DNA of 64,000 nt from Syntrophothermus lipocalidus DSM 12680 (GTDB taxonomy: Bacteria; Bacillota; Syntrophomonadia; Syntrophomonadales; Syntrophothermaceae): positions 1,674,001-1,738,000 of the forward strand of contig NC_014220.1 of the NCBI RefSeq assembly GCF_000092405.1, in the 5' to 3' direction. Shown piece after piece: positions 29,812-39,200 of this stretch. Each line of letters starts with the position of its first letter. Position 1 is the first letter of the stretch. A program made the position numbers and the translations under genes. The notes below the pieces were generated by a model. The model was given only the letters and a program-made list of their open reading frames with translations. It did not search any database and was not told the origin of the DNA.

Positions 29812-31978
29812 GTCGAGCCTCCTTCGCTGCAATCTGCTCAGCCAGGTTGTCCGGGTATTCGATGCGGGCATGGTAGATCCCGTTCAGTATCTTACCAAAC
29901 GACTCGGCTATAACGGCAAGGTCCCGGAAGGTCAGGTTGCACTCCTCCAGCTGGCCGTCGTTTAACTTGTCCTTGATGATTCTTCTGACCATTCCCTCAA
30001 TTTTGCCTGGAGTGGCGTCAGTCAGTGAGCGAACCCCGGCCTCCACGGCATCGGCCAGCATAATAAGAGCAGCCTCTTTACTCTGGGGCTTAGGTCCTTC
30101 ATAACGAAAAGCTTCTTCGTTGACTCTTTGAATCCCGTCTTCTTCCAAGGCGCGGCTGTAAAAGTATTTTACCAGACTCGTTCCGTGATGTTGCTCAATA
30201 AAATCCACGATAACCTTGGGCAAGCGAGCCTCTCTGGCCATTTCTACACCGTCTTTAATGTGGGAGGTTATGATCAAAGCGCTGAGGCTAGGAGCTATCT
30301 TTTCGTGAGGGTTCTCAAAGCCGATCTGGTTCTCAATGAAGAAGTACGGGCGTTTCAATTTGCCTATGTCATGGTAATACGACCCCACTCGTACTAAGAG
30401 AGATTGGGCTCCGACCGCCTCGGCCGCCGCTTCAGCCAAGTTACCTACGATCAAGCTGTGATGATAGGTCCCGGGAGCTTCAACCAGCAGCTTTCTCAAC
30501 AAGGGTTGGTTCGGATTTGACAACTCTAAGAGCTTTATCATACTGGTTATGGAAAACACGGACTCCAAATAAGGTAAGAAACCTATTAGCAGCACAGCCG
30601 AAAGAAAACCGTTCAAAACCCCCATGATGCTCCCGATTAAAAGAGTGCTGATTTCCGGATTACCAGAACTCACTCCCACAGTCAACAAACTAGCCACATT
30701 GGCAAGTGCCACGTAGACCCCTGACTTCGCCAGGTCGGAGGTATGGCTCAATTGTGATATGCCGAAAACGCCTACGCTACCCCCGGCAAAAGCGGTCAGA
30801 GCAAAACCTAACTGGTTTCCCGTGGTCATCATCCCCACGTAGAAGGCCAGGATCATCGCCACCATATAAGCGAGACGGCTATCAAGCAGGACTGCTACTA
30901 GCATCGGCCCGACTGAAGCCGGAATCAGGTAGCCATTGAGAGCATTTACGTCGGTTCTACCACCAATGTTCAGGATGCTCACAACCTTAGCCAACAAAAC
31001 TACGATCAGTATAACCAAGCCCAGGAGCAGCATTAAGCGGTCTTCCTTCAAAATGTCCCGGTGATAGCGCCGCAGGTACTCGATTCCGAGCCAAAAGGTT
31101 AGCAGCACAAATAAACCGGTTCCCCCTAGAACCATTCCTAAGTTTCCGCTCCGCTGCAACCCCAGTTGTTCCAGGATCTCGATGTGCTCTTCGGTCACCG
31201 GATCCCCGGCTCTAACAATAATCTGGTTTTGTTTGATGGTTCTCTGTACCGGCAGAACCTTTTTTACCGCTTCATCTACCGCTTTTTGAGTGGCTTCGGC
31301 ATCGAATATCATGTTGGGTCTTACGGCTTGACACACAGCTATCGCTATTATTTGTTCAGCCTCAGAAGCAAACTGAAGAGAACGAGCCTGCTCAAACGCC
31401 TGTTGGTAAACCGACGGTAGAGCATCCTCCGTTATGGGTTTATCCATAACATCAGCCAGTATCTTGTGAGACTGTTGCCGTATCCTTTCCAGGTCATCGT
31501 CTCCTGCGTTTAAAATATAGGTAGCCAATTGCTTCGGGTTAACTTGCTTGAGGTTTCTTTCCGCAACAACCCCCTGAAGTAAACTTGTTAGCTCCTCCAC
31601 TTTCCGAGTCTGAGTAACTTCTACCGGGTTTCTCAAATCAGTTACCTGTCCGAAAAAAGTATCTATATCCCCTGAAGCCCGGGTCAATGCCTCTGTATCT
31701 TCCTGGTAAACATTCTTGACCCGCTGTGCTGCTTGTCGCTTGAGTTCCTGGGTCCGGTTTTCGTCTACAATGACTCTGGTTACGGGAGACCTGATGTCAC
31801 GAGGGCTGATCTGCCCCGGTCGCAGCTGTACTCCATAAGTACGAAAATTAGTAAATAAGATAAAGGTCAATAAGACGAAAAAAAACAGGTACCCGACGGC
31901 ACGGCGGGTGGTAGTACTGCGAAGAACCCCTATCAGTTTTCCCCACGCCCAGTCCCTGCCCCGTGAAAATAAACTCAT
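29774..31978 (-). CDS. pgpH: Cyclic-di-AMP phosphodiesterase PgpH (7TM-HD)
   Basis: 734 aa, YqfF family. An N-terminal membrane helix is followed by an extracytoplasmic 7TMR-HDED domain (about 60-300), seven membrane helices (about 300-500) and a cytoplasmic HD domain: APGTYHHSLIVGNLAEAAAEAVGA, YYHDIGKLKRPYFF, IITSHIKDGVEMA, EQHHGTSL. Hydrolyses c-di-AMP to pApA and so links to potassium and cell-wall homeostasis. Stands between phoH and ybeY as in most Firmicutes. Confidence 0.96.
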   Translation of the reverse strand: MSLFSRGRDWAWGKLIGVLRSTTTRRAVGYLFFFVLLTFILFTNFRTYGVQLRPGQISPRDIRSPVTRVIVDENRTQELKRQAAQRVKNVYQEDTEALTRASGDIDTFFGQVTDLRNPVEVTQTRKVEELTSLLQGVVAERNLKQVNPKQLATYILNAGDDDLERIRQQSHKILADVMDKPITEDALPSVYQQAFEQARSLQFASEAEQIIAIAVCQAVRPNMIFDAEATQKAVDEAVKKVLPVQRTIKQNQIIVRAGDPVTEEHIEILEQLGLQRSGNLGMVLGGTGLFVLLTFWLGIEYLRRYHRDILKEDRLMLLLGLVILIVVLLAKVVSILNIGGRTDVNALNGYLIPASVGPMLVAVLLDSRLAYMVAMILAFYVGMMTTGNQLGFALTAFAGGSVGVFGISQLSHTSDLAKSGVYVALANVASLLTVGVSSGNPEISTLLIGSIMGVLNGFLSAVLLIGFLPYLESVFSITSMIKLLELSNPNQPLLRKLLVEAPGTYHHSLIVGNLAEAAAEAVGAQSLLVRVGSYYHDIGKLKRPYFFIENQIGFENPHEKIAPSLSALIITSHIKDGVEMAREARLPKVIVDFIEQHHGTSLVKYFYSRALEEDGIQRVNEEAFRYEGPKPQSKEAALIMLADAVEAGVRSLTDATPGKIEGMVRRIIKDKLNDGQLEECNLTFRDLAVIAESFGKILNGIYHARIEYPDNLAEQIAAKEARRGNNGNKPSDEG

Positions 31979-31980
31979 CG

Positions 31981-33006
31981 TCAGCCTTCCTCCCGCGGAG
32001 AAGCCGCCCCGTCGATCGAAGCTTCGTACTGCTCGTAAGCATCTATAATATGCTGTACCAACGGATGCCTCACCACGTCCTCTTTAGTCAGGTATTGAAA
32101 CGCAATACCCTCAATCCCTTTGAGTATCTTCTGTACCTCAATCAACCCGGAGAAGTTGTCCCGAGGAAGGTCAACCTGAGTGACATCCCCGGTAATTACA
32201 GCTTTAGAACCAAACCCAAGCCGGGTCAGGAACATCTTCATTTGCTGGGGCGTGGTGTTTTGGGCTTCATCCAGAATAATAAAGGCGTCGTTTAACGTCC
32301 TTCCCCGCATATAAGCCAAAGGAACGATTTCGATGATGTTCTTGTCCATATAACGCTGGGCCACATCCACCCCCAAAATATCAAAAAGACCATCGTACAG
32401 AGGCCTCAGATAAGGATTTACTTTATCGATCAGATCCCCGGGAAGAAACCCCAACTTTTCCCCCGCCTCTACTGCTGGTCTCACCAAAATAATCCGGCTT
32501 ACCTCTTTGTTGCGTAGTGCGCGAACTGCCATGACTACGGCAAGATACGTCTTACCCGTACCAGCCGGCCCTATAGCAAAAACGATATCGTTGTCCATAA
32601 TAGCCTGAAGATACTTTTTCTGCCCTACTGTTTTAGCTTTCACTGCCTTGCCCCGAGCGGTTGTCAATATAGTCCCGGAAACAATGTCCAAATGTCTGGG
32701 CTGTTCACCCCTCTTTAAGAGCTCACGCATATAGTTTATATCCGTAATCGTCAGCTGTTTCTCGTTCTTAACAATATCCAAAAGGCTGTGAATAAGGGCA
32801 AAGGTATCATCCACCTCTTCTTCTTGGCCTTTGATAATAATGTCAGCACCCCTGGCACTGACTCCAGCACCACATATACTGGCTAGGTACTTAAAATTGG
32901 CATCTTTTGCTCCAAAGAATATGGCAGCATCCTGGTTATCCACAATACTAATCCGGGCTTCTTTTTCGGACAAAAACTCGACCTCCCGCCGGCCCGATCC
33001 GGGCAC
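31981..33006 (-). CDS. phoH: PhoH-like ATPase
   Basis: 341 aa from GTG 33006; a TTG at 32973 with GGAGG eight bases before it is an equally good or better start (330 aa). An N-terminal KH-like region (FFGAKDANFKYLASICGAGVSARGADIIIKGQ) precedes a PhoH helicase-like ATPase domain: GPAGTGKTYLA (Walker A), FIILDEAQNTTPQQMKMFLTRLG (Walker B), VITGDVTQVDLP. Thought to be an RNA helicase or ribonuclease partner of YbeY; the linkage to ybeY is conserved. Confidence 0.94.
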   Translation of the reverse strand: MPGSGRREVEFLSEKEARISIVDNQDAAIFFGAKDANFKYLASICGAGVSARGADIIIKGQEEEVDDTFALIHSLLDIVKNEKQLTITDINYMRELLKRGEQPRHLDIVSGTILTTARGKAVKAKTVGQKKYLQAIMDNDIVFAIGPAGTGKTYLAVVMAVRALRNKEVSRIILVRPAVEAGEKLGFLPGDLIDKVNPYLRPLYDGLFDILGVDVAQRYMDKNIIEIVPLAYMRGRTLNDAFIILDEAQNTTPQQMKMFLTRLGFGSKAVITGDVTQVDLPRDNFSGLIEVQKILKGIEGIAFQYLTKEDVVRHPLVQHIIDAYEQYEASIDGAASPREEG

Positions 33007-33051
33007 TTTGTTTATCGACGTAAAACATTATATCATATTTAAAATCCTGCA

Positions 33052-34266
33052 TTAACGTGCATTTGCCTCCAGGTTGATGGGCTGCGGCACCCCAATTTCT
33101 TCTACTACTTCGGCGTAGGCTTTGACCCTGACTACCGAGTCGGCAGGACATGACAGAGTCTTCATACCAGTATCAACAACTTTGCCGCCAGAACCGAGTT
33201 TTCGCTTTAGCCGTTCTAAGGCCTGGCCTCGAGCCTTGTCTAAAGCCTCGTCAGGAGAATGAGACAAAGTAATGGTCTCTTTTTCCCGGCTGACGGTAGT
33301 CACCCACCCCCACTTTCCCCAAGGAGATTGCAATGTATACGATTTTTGATTACGCACGGATTGATTAAACTTCTCCCCGCATTCACGCAAAGTATAACGA
33401 GCCCATGGAGTCACCAAGACTATTCTCTCCGCTGATCTTCCTGTGAAAACTGATTTTTGGGTGGTCAACCCGCATTCTCCGTAACCCTCATACCACACCC
33501 TGGCCTTGACCTGCCCCTGGGCGGTGACTATTTGCGGGTGCATAACGCCCTGTCCATCCTCTCCATCTAACCTCGTTTCCGGAAATACAATGCCCGAAAT
33601 GAGGACATCTCCTTTGGCTACGGTCTCTCCTTCCTTGACCAGGGCCTGCCCTTTCAGCACCAATACACTCTCAATAATTCCGTCTTTCCGGGCAACTATA
33701 TGGCAGGGCCCCTCTGGTTGGTTAGGCAAAACCTTTTCCACTACTTTGATCTGGGCTTTCACCCCCTTGATGTTAACCTCGACGTACGAAAGCTGAAGTA
33801 AATCCTTCAATATACCGTCTTCGACGTCAGTCTTAGCCAAGTTCCACTTCATCGCACCTTCGTACAACCCGTGCCTGGCCGCGGCCTTGAGAATTGTCTC
33901 AGTAGAGAGGTTGACGTTCCCGTTGACTTCGATTACCCAAATGAAAGATGATAACAGATATAGGGCCAACACGAACAGCCCTGCGCCCCACATTAACATT
34001 CTTCTGCGCTGCAATACCTGCCGGTAAAAGGGAAACCCTTCTGTGTTGATGACTTCTAACTCGAATCCATGTTCCTCGGTCAAGTTTTGGAGAGCCTGGT
34101 AAGCACTGTTTCTGATTCTAAAGCATATTCCTTCTGGAGTCCGTTTTACGTCCCACAAAAATATCCCGCGGGCTAAAGCTAGATTCATGAGTTTTTCGGG
34201 GTACTTACCTTTGACCGCTACGGTAAGAAAGCCCCCCAGGAAGTTGCCCCACCTGGCATTAAGCAT
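33052..34266 (-). CDS. yqfD: Sporulation protein YqfD
   Basis: 404 aa from the ATG at 34266, behind GGGGGAG. One membrane helix at about 76-97 (MWGAGLFVLALYLLSSFIWVI) separates a cytoplasmic N-terminus (NFLGGFLTVAVKGKYPEKLMNLALARGI) from a large extracytoplasmic domain with a POTRA-like part (NGNVNLSTETILKAAARHGLYEGAMKW). YqfD/SpoIV family proteins are made in the mother cell late in sporulation; the biochemical role is unknown. Always paired with yqfC, here 13 bases upstream. Confidence 0.92.
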   Translation of the reverse strand: MLNARWGNFLGGFLTVAVKGKYPEKLMNLALARGIFLWDVKRTPEGICFRIRNSAYQALQNLTEEHGFELEVINTEGFPFYRQVLQRRRMLMWGAGLFVLALYLLSSFIWVIEVNGNVNLSTETILKAAARHGLYEGAMKWNLAKTDVEDGILKDLLQLSYVEVNIKGVKAQIKVVEKVLPNQPEGPCHIVARKDGIIESVLVLKGQALVKEGETVAKGDVLISGIVFPETRLDGEDGQGVMHPQIVTAQGQVKARVWYEGYGECGLTTQKSVFTGRSAERIVLVTPWARYTLRECGEKFNQSVRNQKSYTLQSPWGKWGWVTTVSREKETITLSHSPDEALDKARGQALERLKRKLGSGGKVVDTGMKTLSCPADSVVRVKAYAEVVEEIGVPQPINLEANAR

Positions 34267-34279
34267 TCCAGCTCCCCCT

Positions 34280-34558
34280 TCACTGGAAATACTTGATAGC
34301 CCGGATAAGCCCACAAATGCTCAATTCATCGGGAAGAATCGTCTTAATCTCAAGGTTAGATCCCTCTATTTCGATAAAACCTCTTGGCAAATTTATCCTA
34401 ACTAGGTTCCCATCAAAGCTCATTATCCCCTTGTGGTTATCAAGATAAAGCTCCTCCTGGCCAATGACCGTAAGTTTAGGCAGGTCCATCACCAGGTCTC
34501 GAGGCATCTCGAGTAATTCGGTAACAGCCTGGTTCAGCTTTTCTCTCCGGTTATCCAT
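34280..34558 (-). CDS. yqfC: Sporulation protein YqfC
   Basis: 92 aa from the ATG at 34558, behind GGGAGGG; a longer in-frame start has no such site. Family pattern: LEMPRDLVMDLPKLTVIGQEELYLDNHKGI (a YabP/YqfC domain, beta-rich) and FIEIEGSNLEIKTILPDELSI. Mother-cell sporulation protein of unknown mechanism. First gene of the yqfC-yqfD-phoH-pgpH-ybeY-dgkA-cdd-era run. Confidence 0.93.
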   Translation of the reverse strand: MDNRREKLNQAVTELLEMPRDLVMDLPKLTVIGQEELYLDNHKGIMSFDGNLVRINLPRGFIEIEGSNLEIKTILPDELSICGLIRAIKYFQ

Positions 34559-34775
34559 AGTACCCTCCCGCCCAGCTCCCAAAATGAAACCACGTTGTTC
34601 ATATACAAATGTATGCCAAGGCACGAACCGGAATTCATCGACCTTCCACAACCGACCAGTTTATACTAAGATGTTGTTTACAGTAAATTTAGGACTTTAT
34701 TCTCGGTTCACAAAACGATATTATTTTTTTGTAGGCTTAGTGACACAAAAAAAGTAGCACTGGGGAGAATCGTTC

Positions 34776-35918
34776 ATGCAGAGGCTCAGTATAGAGGAAT
34801 TGGAACCGGGAATGTTGGTGGGGCGCACCATTGTAAACAGCGAAGGCAAACCGCTTCTTGTTAAGAACACTGCCCTTACCGAACATTATATAAGTCGACT
34901 GAAAACCTTGGGGTTAACATCGATTTACGTTAAGAATGACCTGAGCGACGTAGAAATCCCCGAAGTTGTTTCATCCACGGTTCGCATTTCGGTTACCAAA
35001 ACTCTTAAGAATACCTTCCAAAACTTACCCAGTAAAGGTCAGTTAGATACCCGGGCTCTCAAGAAGAGCGTTAGTCTACTGGCTGATGATATCATGAGCA
35101 ACCGGGATGTCCTTTTCGGTATGTATGATGTTTCTACCCACAGCGATATCCTGTTTTTTCACTCAGTCAACGTGTGCATTCTGGCCATTATGACCGGCAT
35201 TTCTCTCGGATACAACGAACTCAGCTTGATGGAATTGGGAGTAGGTGCCTTACTTCATGACATCGGAATGGCATTCCTGAAACCTGACGTCTTTAACAAA
35301 CCCGGACCGTTAACTCCAGCCGATTCGGAATTGGTGAAGAAGCACCCGGAAAACGGGTTCAATGTGCTGCGAGCCCAGGGAGAGATCCCCCTCCGATCCT
35401 CGCACGTGGCCTTCCAACATCACGAAAGATGGAATGGATCCGGTTATCCTAGGGGAATGAGGGGGAATGACATCCTGGAGTACGCACGGATTGTAGCCGT
35501 AGCCGACGTTTTTGAAGCGTTGGTGTCTGACCGACCTTACCGCGAGGGTTACGCAATCGATGACGTCTTTACTATCTTGCGCAAGTTGTCCGATGTTTAC
35601 TTTGATCCTTATATCCTGGACATATTCATGTCCAACATTGCCCCCTACCCTGTAGGAGGCATGGTCAAGCTCAATAACGGGCAGGTTGCTGTCGTCTTGT
35701 CTACAAACAAAGCCAATCCTTACCGGCCACAAATAGCCATAGTTGTGGATGCCGATGGAAGCCTGTTGTGCCCGGCGCTCAAAATCGATTTGTCCCAAGA
35801 ACGGCATATACAGATAGTCAAGATACTGACCGGAAAAGAGTTCAAACTGTTCAGGCTCCTCCTGAACAACAGTGTCACCGAAATACGGCAAAACAAACCT
35901 CGAACAGGTTGGCGCTAA
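34776..35918 (+). CDS. HD-GYP domain phosphodiesterase
   Basis: 380 aa. The N-terminal part (about 1-60, SIEELEPGMLVGRTIVNSEGKPLLVKNTAL) is the small domain common in front of HD-GYP domains. The HD-GYP domain spans about 125-290: HSVNVCILAIM, LHDIGM, KHPENGFNVL, HHERWNGSGYPRGMRG (the HHE and GYP marks) and ARIVAVADVFEALVSDRPYR. HD-GYP proteins degrade c-di-GMP, so this is the likely role. No sensor or membrane segment is present. It is a lone plus-strand gene divergent from yqfC. Confidence 0.9.
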   Translation: MQRLSIEELEPGMLVGRTIVNSEGKPLLVKNTALTEHYISRLKTLGLTSIYVKNDLSDVEIPEVVSSTVRISVTKTLKNTFQNLPSKGQLDTRALKKSVSLLADDIMSNRDVLFGMYDVSTHSDILFFHSVNVCILAIMTGISLGYNELSLMELGVGALLHDIGMAFLKPDVFNKPGPLTPADSELVKKHPENGFNVLRAQGEIPLRSSHVAFQHHERWNGSGYPRGMRGNDILEYARIVAVADVFEALVSDRPYREGYAIDDVFTILRKLSDVYFDPYILDIFMSNIAPYPVGGMVKLNNGQVAVVLSTNKANPYRPQIAIVVDADGSLLCPALKIDLSQERHIQIVKILTGKEFKLFRLLLNNSVTEIRQNKPRTGWR

Positions 35919-35924
35919 AAAACT

Positions 35925-35953
35925 AAAGCCTGGTAACTCAACTACCAGACTTT
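35925..35953. terminator. Bidirectional terminator between the HD-GYP gene and rpsU
   Basis: Imperfect stem TAAAG-C-CTGGTA / TACCAG-A-CTTTA with a seven-base loop and A/T-rich flanks on both sides, between two genes that converge. Confidence 0.65.
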
Positions 35954-35985
35954 AATCTTCGTTATCCAATTCCTGCCTCAAAAGC

Positions 35986-36165
35986 CTAACTCCATTTACG
36001 TTTCTTACGAGCCGCTTCCGATTTCTTTTTTCTCTTCACGCTGGGTTTGACATAGTGCTCATGTTTTCTAATCTCTTGCATAACTCCAGCCCGCTGGCAA
36101 GAGCGTTTAAATCTTTTTAAAGCCGAATCCAGAGATTCGTTTTTCCCCACTCTAACTTCGCTCAC
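35986..36165 (-). CDS. rpsU: Ribosomal protein S21
   Basis: 59 aa, the usual bS21 length. GTG start at 36165 with GGGAGGG five bases before. The family pattern is clear: [20 protein letters not shown] followed by an extremely basic tail ([15 protein letters not shown]). A component of the 30S platform needed for initiation. Followed by a bidirectional terminator; probably co-transcribed with the HIT gene 78 bp upstream, the arrangement seen in many Clostridia. Confidence 0.97.
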   Translation of the reverse strand: MSEVRVGKNESLDSALKRFKRSCQRAGVMQEIRKHEHYVKPSVKRKKKSEAARKKRKWS

Positions 36166-36243
36166 GTTTTCCCTCCCCTCCGTCAGCCATCACCATACAG
36201 CACACCTTCTTATTTTACTTTACTCAGGTGAACAGCGTCAAGT

Positions 36244-36582
36244 TTAGCCCGGAGGCCACCTGAAATCCCTTCCACCTAATAGATGGTAGTGAATATGAAA
36301 CACGCTCTGACCGGCAGTAGCGCCGGAATTGTTAACCACCCTGAAACCTTCAAGCCCCAGTTCCCTCGCCAGTCGAGCCGCAATAACCTGGACGTACCCC
36401 ATCAACTCGGTATGGCTCTCATCAACCTCGTGCAAAGAACTTATGTGTTCTTTTGGTATGAGAAGTATGTGGACCGGGGCCACAGGATTGATGTCGTGAA
36501 TGGCTAAAACTCGCTCATCTTCATAAACCTTGTTAGATTCGATCTCGCCAGCGGCAATTCGGCAAAACAGACAGTTTTCCAA
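36244..36582 (-). CDS. HIT-family nucleotide hydrolase (HinT-like)
   Basis: 112 aa from the TTG at 36582, which has a full AAGGAGGTG site before it; an earlier TTG at 36603 lies upstream of that site. ENCLFCRIAAGEIESN at the N-terminus and the histidine triad SVFHIHYHLLGG at the C-terminus mark a HinT-type purine nucleoside phosphoramidase. Upstream of rpsU on the same strand. Confidence 0.95.
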   Translation of the reverse strand: MENCLFCRIAAGEIESNKVYEDERVLAIHDINPVAPVHILLIPKEHISSLHEVDESHTELMGYVQVIAARLARELGLEGFRVVNNSGATAGQSVFHIHYHLLGGRDFRWPPG

Positions 36583-36854
36583 GCTTTCACCTCCTTGAAA
36601 CAAAGATTTACCGAAGGATTTATGCGGGCAGAAGCTGCTTTTCGAATATGAAAGGTTAGAACCTCAATATTTTCTACACTTAGGGATGATGTAGAGAACC
36701 GCCGGAACTAGCGATAAATATTTTCTTCTATTCTAACAAATAATAATTACAAAAGAAACTTATCAAGCAATTATTTTAAAGACAGGCAATTTCTGCCATC
36801 TCGAGGAACAGCGAATTGAACGGACACCAACGACACAAAGGAGGTTATTAACCT

Positions 36855-37082
36855 ATGAACAGATTGGCGAAAAACCTAAGTCAAGCTGAGCGCGTTGTTC
36901 GCGCTGTCGTAGGAGTTGTATTTCTCTTTATCGGCCTTTCACCAAGTCTTAGCCCTGCATGGAGCACAATAATGCTGCTGCTGGCTGCGTTTGTCCTAAT
37001 AACTGCTGCCGTCTCCTACTGTCCCCTCTACACCCTGTTCAACTTCTCCACCGAACGCAGCAAAACCAACAATCCAGAGTAG
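36855..37082 (+). CDS. DUF2892 small membrane protein
   Basis: 75 aa. RLAKNLSQAERVVRAVVGVVFLFIGL and the Cys in VSYCPLYTLF are typical of the DUF2892 (YgaP C-terminal-like) family: two membrane helices at about 18-32 and 38-57. Function unknown. AAAGGAGG lies about 12 bases before the ATG. A lone plus-strand gene; the 250 bp before it show no other gene. Confidence 0.82.
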   Translation: MNRLAKNLSQAERVVRAVVGVVFLFIGLSPSLSPAWSTIMLLLAAFVLITAAVSYCPLYTLFNFSTERSKTNNPE

Positions 37083-37108
37083 CAGTACCGCCAAACACGG
37101 CAAACCTA

Positions 37109-38437
37109 CTAGTCCCCAAAATGGGAAGATACCCTGTCGGACACAACCTCCCATGAAGGGATTCCTGATGATGTCACCAGCCTGACGGATACGAACTGGC
37201 CTGGGTCCAACTGACCGCCGTAAAACTCGGCCCTGAGGTAATTGTCGGTTAGCCCCTCGCACCTGCTGTTCTCCTTAACCTCTTCCACCAACACGGTTAA
37301 GGTCTGGCCTGAACAACTTTCAATAAACCGTTGCTGTTTGTGCCGGGCCAGTTTTAGTAAGGCTTTGCTCCTTTGTTCTTTTACCTGATTCTCGACCCGA
37401 GGGTAAAGGTCGGTAGCCGCAGTGTTTGGCCGTGGAGAATAGGGAAAAACATGCAGTCCTGCAAATGGCAGTTCATCTATCAGCTTCAGAGTATCAAGAA
37501 AATCCTCCTCTGACTCAGTTGGAAACCCCACCATAACATCCGAAGTCACGGCCGTGCCAGGGACTCGGCCGGTTACCATCATAACTAGATCCCGATAGAA
37601 ACCGCGAGTGTAGCGCCGGTTCATCAGTTTCAGCACCCGGTCGCTTCCACTTTGCAGAGGAATGTGTAGGTGCCGGCATAGCTTCTTTTCACTAGCCATT
37701 AACTCAATCAGCTTTTTCGTGATTTCTGTCGGTTCGATTGAACTCAGTCGCAAACGGTAATCTCCCTGCACCTTGACCAGAACCGTTTCTAACAACCTGA
37801 CAAGATCCCAATCGGCCAAGTCTTTTCCATACATCCCAGTATGAATTCCAGTTATGACTATTTCCTTGAATCCAGCGCTTACTAACCAGTCTATCTCTCG
37901 CACAACGTCTTCTGGGAGCTTGCTCCTGACCGGCCCGCGAGCATAAGGAACCAGACAATACGAACAGTAGCTTTCACAACCGTCCTGAATCTTTACGAAG
38001 GCACGCGTCCTCTCGTAGGCAGGTAGGCACCAGGCTCCCCGACGCAGCGGTTCTTTGGACAGTTCACCCACAACTACCGCCTTTGAAGATTGACCCCTGT
38101 GGTTTTGTACCAGTTCGGCTATCCTATCCTTAGAGCTATTGCCGATAACCAGATCTACTTCAGGCATAGCAGCCAGCAAGTTTGGCGCCACCTGGGCTAA
38201 GCAACCGGTGGCTACCACTACCGCCTTGGGGTTCTTACGCTTAGCCCTCCGAAGCATTGCCCGGGACTTGCGCTCACTAACGTGGGTAACCGCGCAGGTG
38301 TTCACCACGTAAACATCTGCCACTTCGTCTCCACTGAGTATCTGGTAACCGTAATCTGAGAATTGTTGTTTTATGTTTTCGCTTTCTACCTGGTTCACCT
38401 TGCAACCCAAAGTGTAAACTGTGACCCTAGCCTTGAT
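37109..38437 (-). CDS. mtaB: tRNA t6A37 methylthiotransferase MtaB, AUC start likely
   Basis: Radical SAM enzyme converting t6A37 to ms2t6A37 in tRNAs reading ANN codons. An N-terminal UPF0004 domain (VTVYTLGCKVNQVESE), the radical-SAM motif CESYCSYCLVPYARGP and a C-terminal TRAM region are present. No ATG, GTG or TTG lies before the first conserved strand; the frame upstream of TTG 38410 reads back to a TAG, and that TTG would delete KARVTVYTL. The ATC at 38437 has AGGAGG eight bases upstream and follows the rsmE stop by one base, so I place the start there (442 aa). Confidence 0.9.
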   Translation of the reverse strand: MKARVTVYTLGCKVNQVESENIKQQFSDYGYQILSGDEVADVYVVNTCAVTHVSERKSRAMLRRAKRKNPKAVVVATGCLAQVAPNLLAAMPEVDLVIGNSSKDRIAELVQNHRGQSSKAVVVGELSKEPLRRGAWCLPAYERTRAFVKIQDGCESYCSYCLVPYARGPVRSKLPEDVVREIDWLVSAGFKEIVITGIHTGMYGKDLADWDLVRLLETVLVKVQGDYRLRLSSIEPTEITKKLIELMASEKKLCRHLHIPLQSGSDRVLKLMNRRYTRGFYRDLVMMVTGRVPGTAVTSDVMVGFPTESEEDFLDTLKLIDELPFAGLHVFPYSPRPNTAATDLYPRVENQVKEQRSKALLKLARHKQQRFIESCSGQTLTVLVEEVKENSRCEGLTDNYLRAEFYGGQLDPGQFVSVRLVTSSGIPSWEVVSDRVSSHFGD

Positions 38438-38438
38438 G

Positions 38439-39200
38439 TCAATTCCCTCCTAAGTCCCCCAGTTCATACATAACCGCGGTGATAGCAGCCAAAGCAGCAG
38501 TCTCAGTCCGAAGGATGCGCGGTCCTAGCCCCGCCATCAGTATTCCCCTTTTGCGAGCTGTCTCTGCTTCCCGAAGGCTGAACCCTCCTTCAGCTCCTAT
38601 GTACAAGATAACCCCCCTGTCACGCAAAATCCGGGCATTTTCTCTCAGAATCGTCTTCAACGGCCGCTTCCATTCCCCTTCGTAAAAGAAAAGACCCGGG
38701 ATATCCCTGCATTCATCCATGACAACGGTCAAATCCGTAATGCCCTTAATTTCAGGCACAACTGTTCGGCCACACTGTTTGCAAGCTTCCTTGGCAATCT
38801 TCTCCCACCTTTGGACCCGGTGAAACGCACGTTCACCGTCCAACCTTACGGTACCGCGGTCGGTCATTACCGGATAAATTCGACTTATTCCCAGTTCCAC
38901 TGCTTTCTGCACGATGAAATCCATCTTCTCGCCTTTTCCGACACCCTGCACCAAACCGACTGTCAGGCCTGGCTCGCGTTCTGGATGGTTTTGGTTTACT
39001 ACTCGGCCCTTAATCAGGCCTTTTTCTGCTGTCTCCAGCCTCACCAGCAATTCTTTGCCCGAACCATCACAAACCAGAACTTCGTCACCTGGTCCTAATC
39101 GTAATACTTTGCTGAGATGCTTCGCTTCATCCCCCTCGATTATTACATACCCATCTTTGATCCTTTCATGAGCAACAAAAAAGCGGTGCAAGCTTACCAT
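38439..39200 (-). CDS. rsmE: 16S rRNA m3U1498 methyltransferase RsmE
   Basis: 253 aa from the ATG at 39200, which overlaps the prmA stop; a TTG at 39191 (MHRFFV) matches family N-termini and is also possible. SPOUT-fold methyltransferase: N-terminal PUA-like part (HRFFVAHERIKDGYVIIEGDEAKHLSKVLRL) and the knot at LYIGAEGGFSLREAETA with MAGLGPRILRTETAALAAI. Part of the hrcA heat-shock operon as in other Firmicutes. Confidence 0.95.
   Translation of the reverse strand: MVSLHRFFVAHERIKDGYVIIEGDEAKHLSKVLRLGPGDEVLVCDGSGKELLVRLETAEKGLIKGRVVNQNHPEREPGLTVGLVQGVGKGEKMDFIVQKAVELGISRIYPVMTDRGTVRLDGERAFHRVQRWEKIAKEACKQCGRTVVPEIKGITDLTVVMDECRDIPGLFFYEGEWKRPLKTILRENARILRDRGVILYIGAEGGFSLREAETARKRGILMAGLGPRILRTETAALAAITAVMYELGDLGGN

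Noticed and set aside
29335-29871. Longer ybeY start at 29871
   Set aside because: Would overlap pgpH by 98 bases; the GTG at 29811 has a good ribosome site and matches family N-termini.
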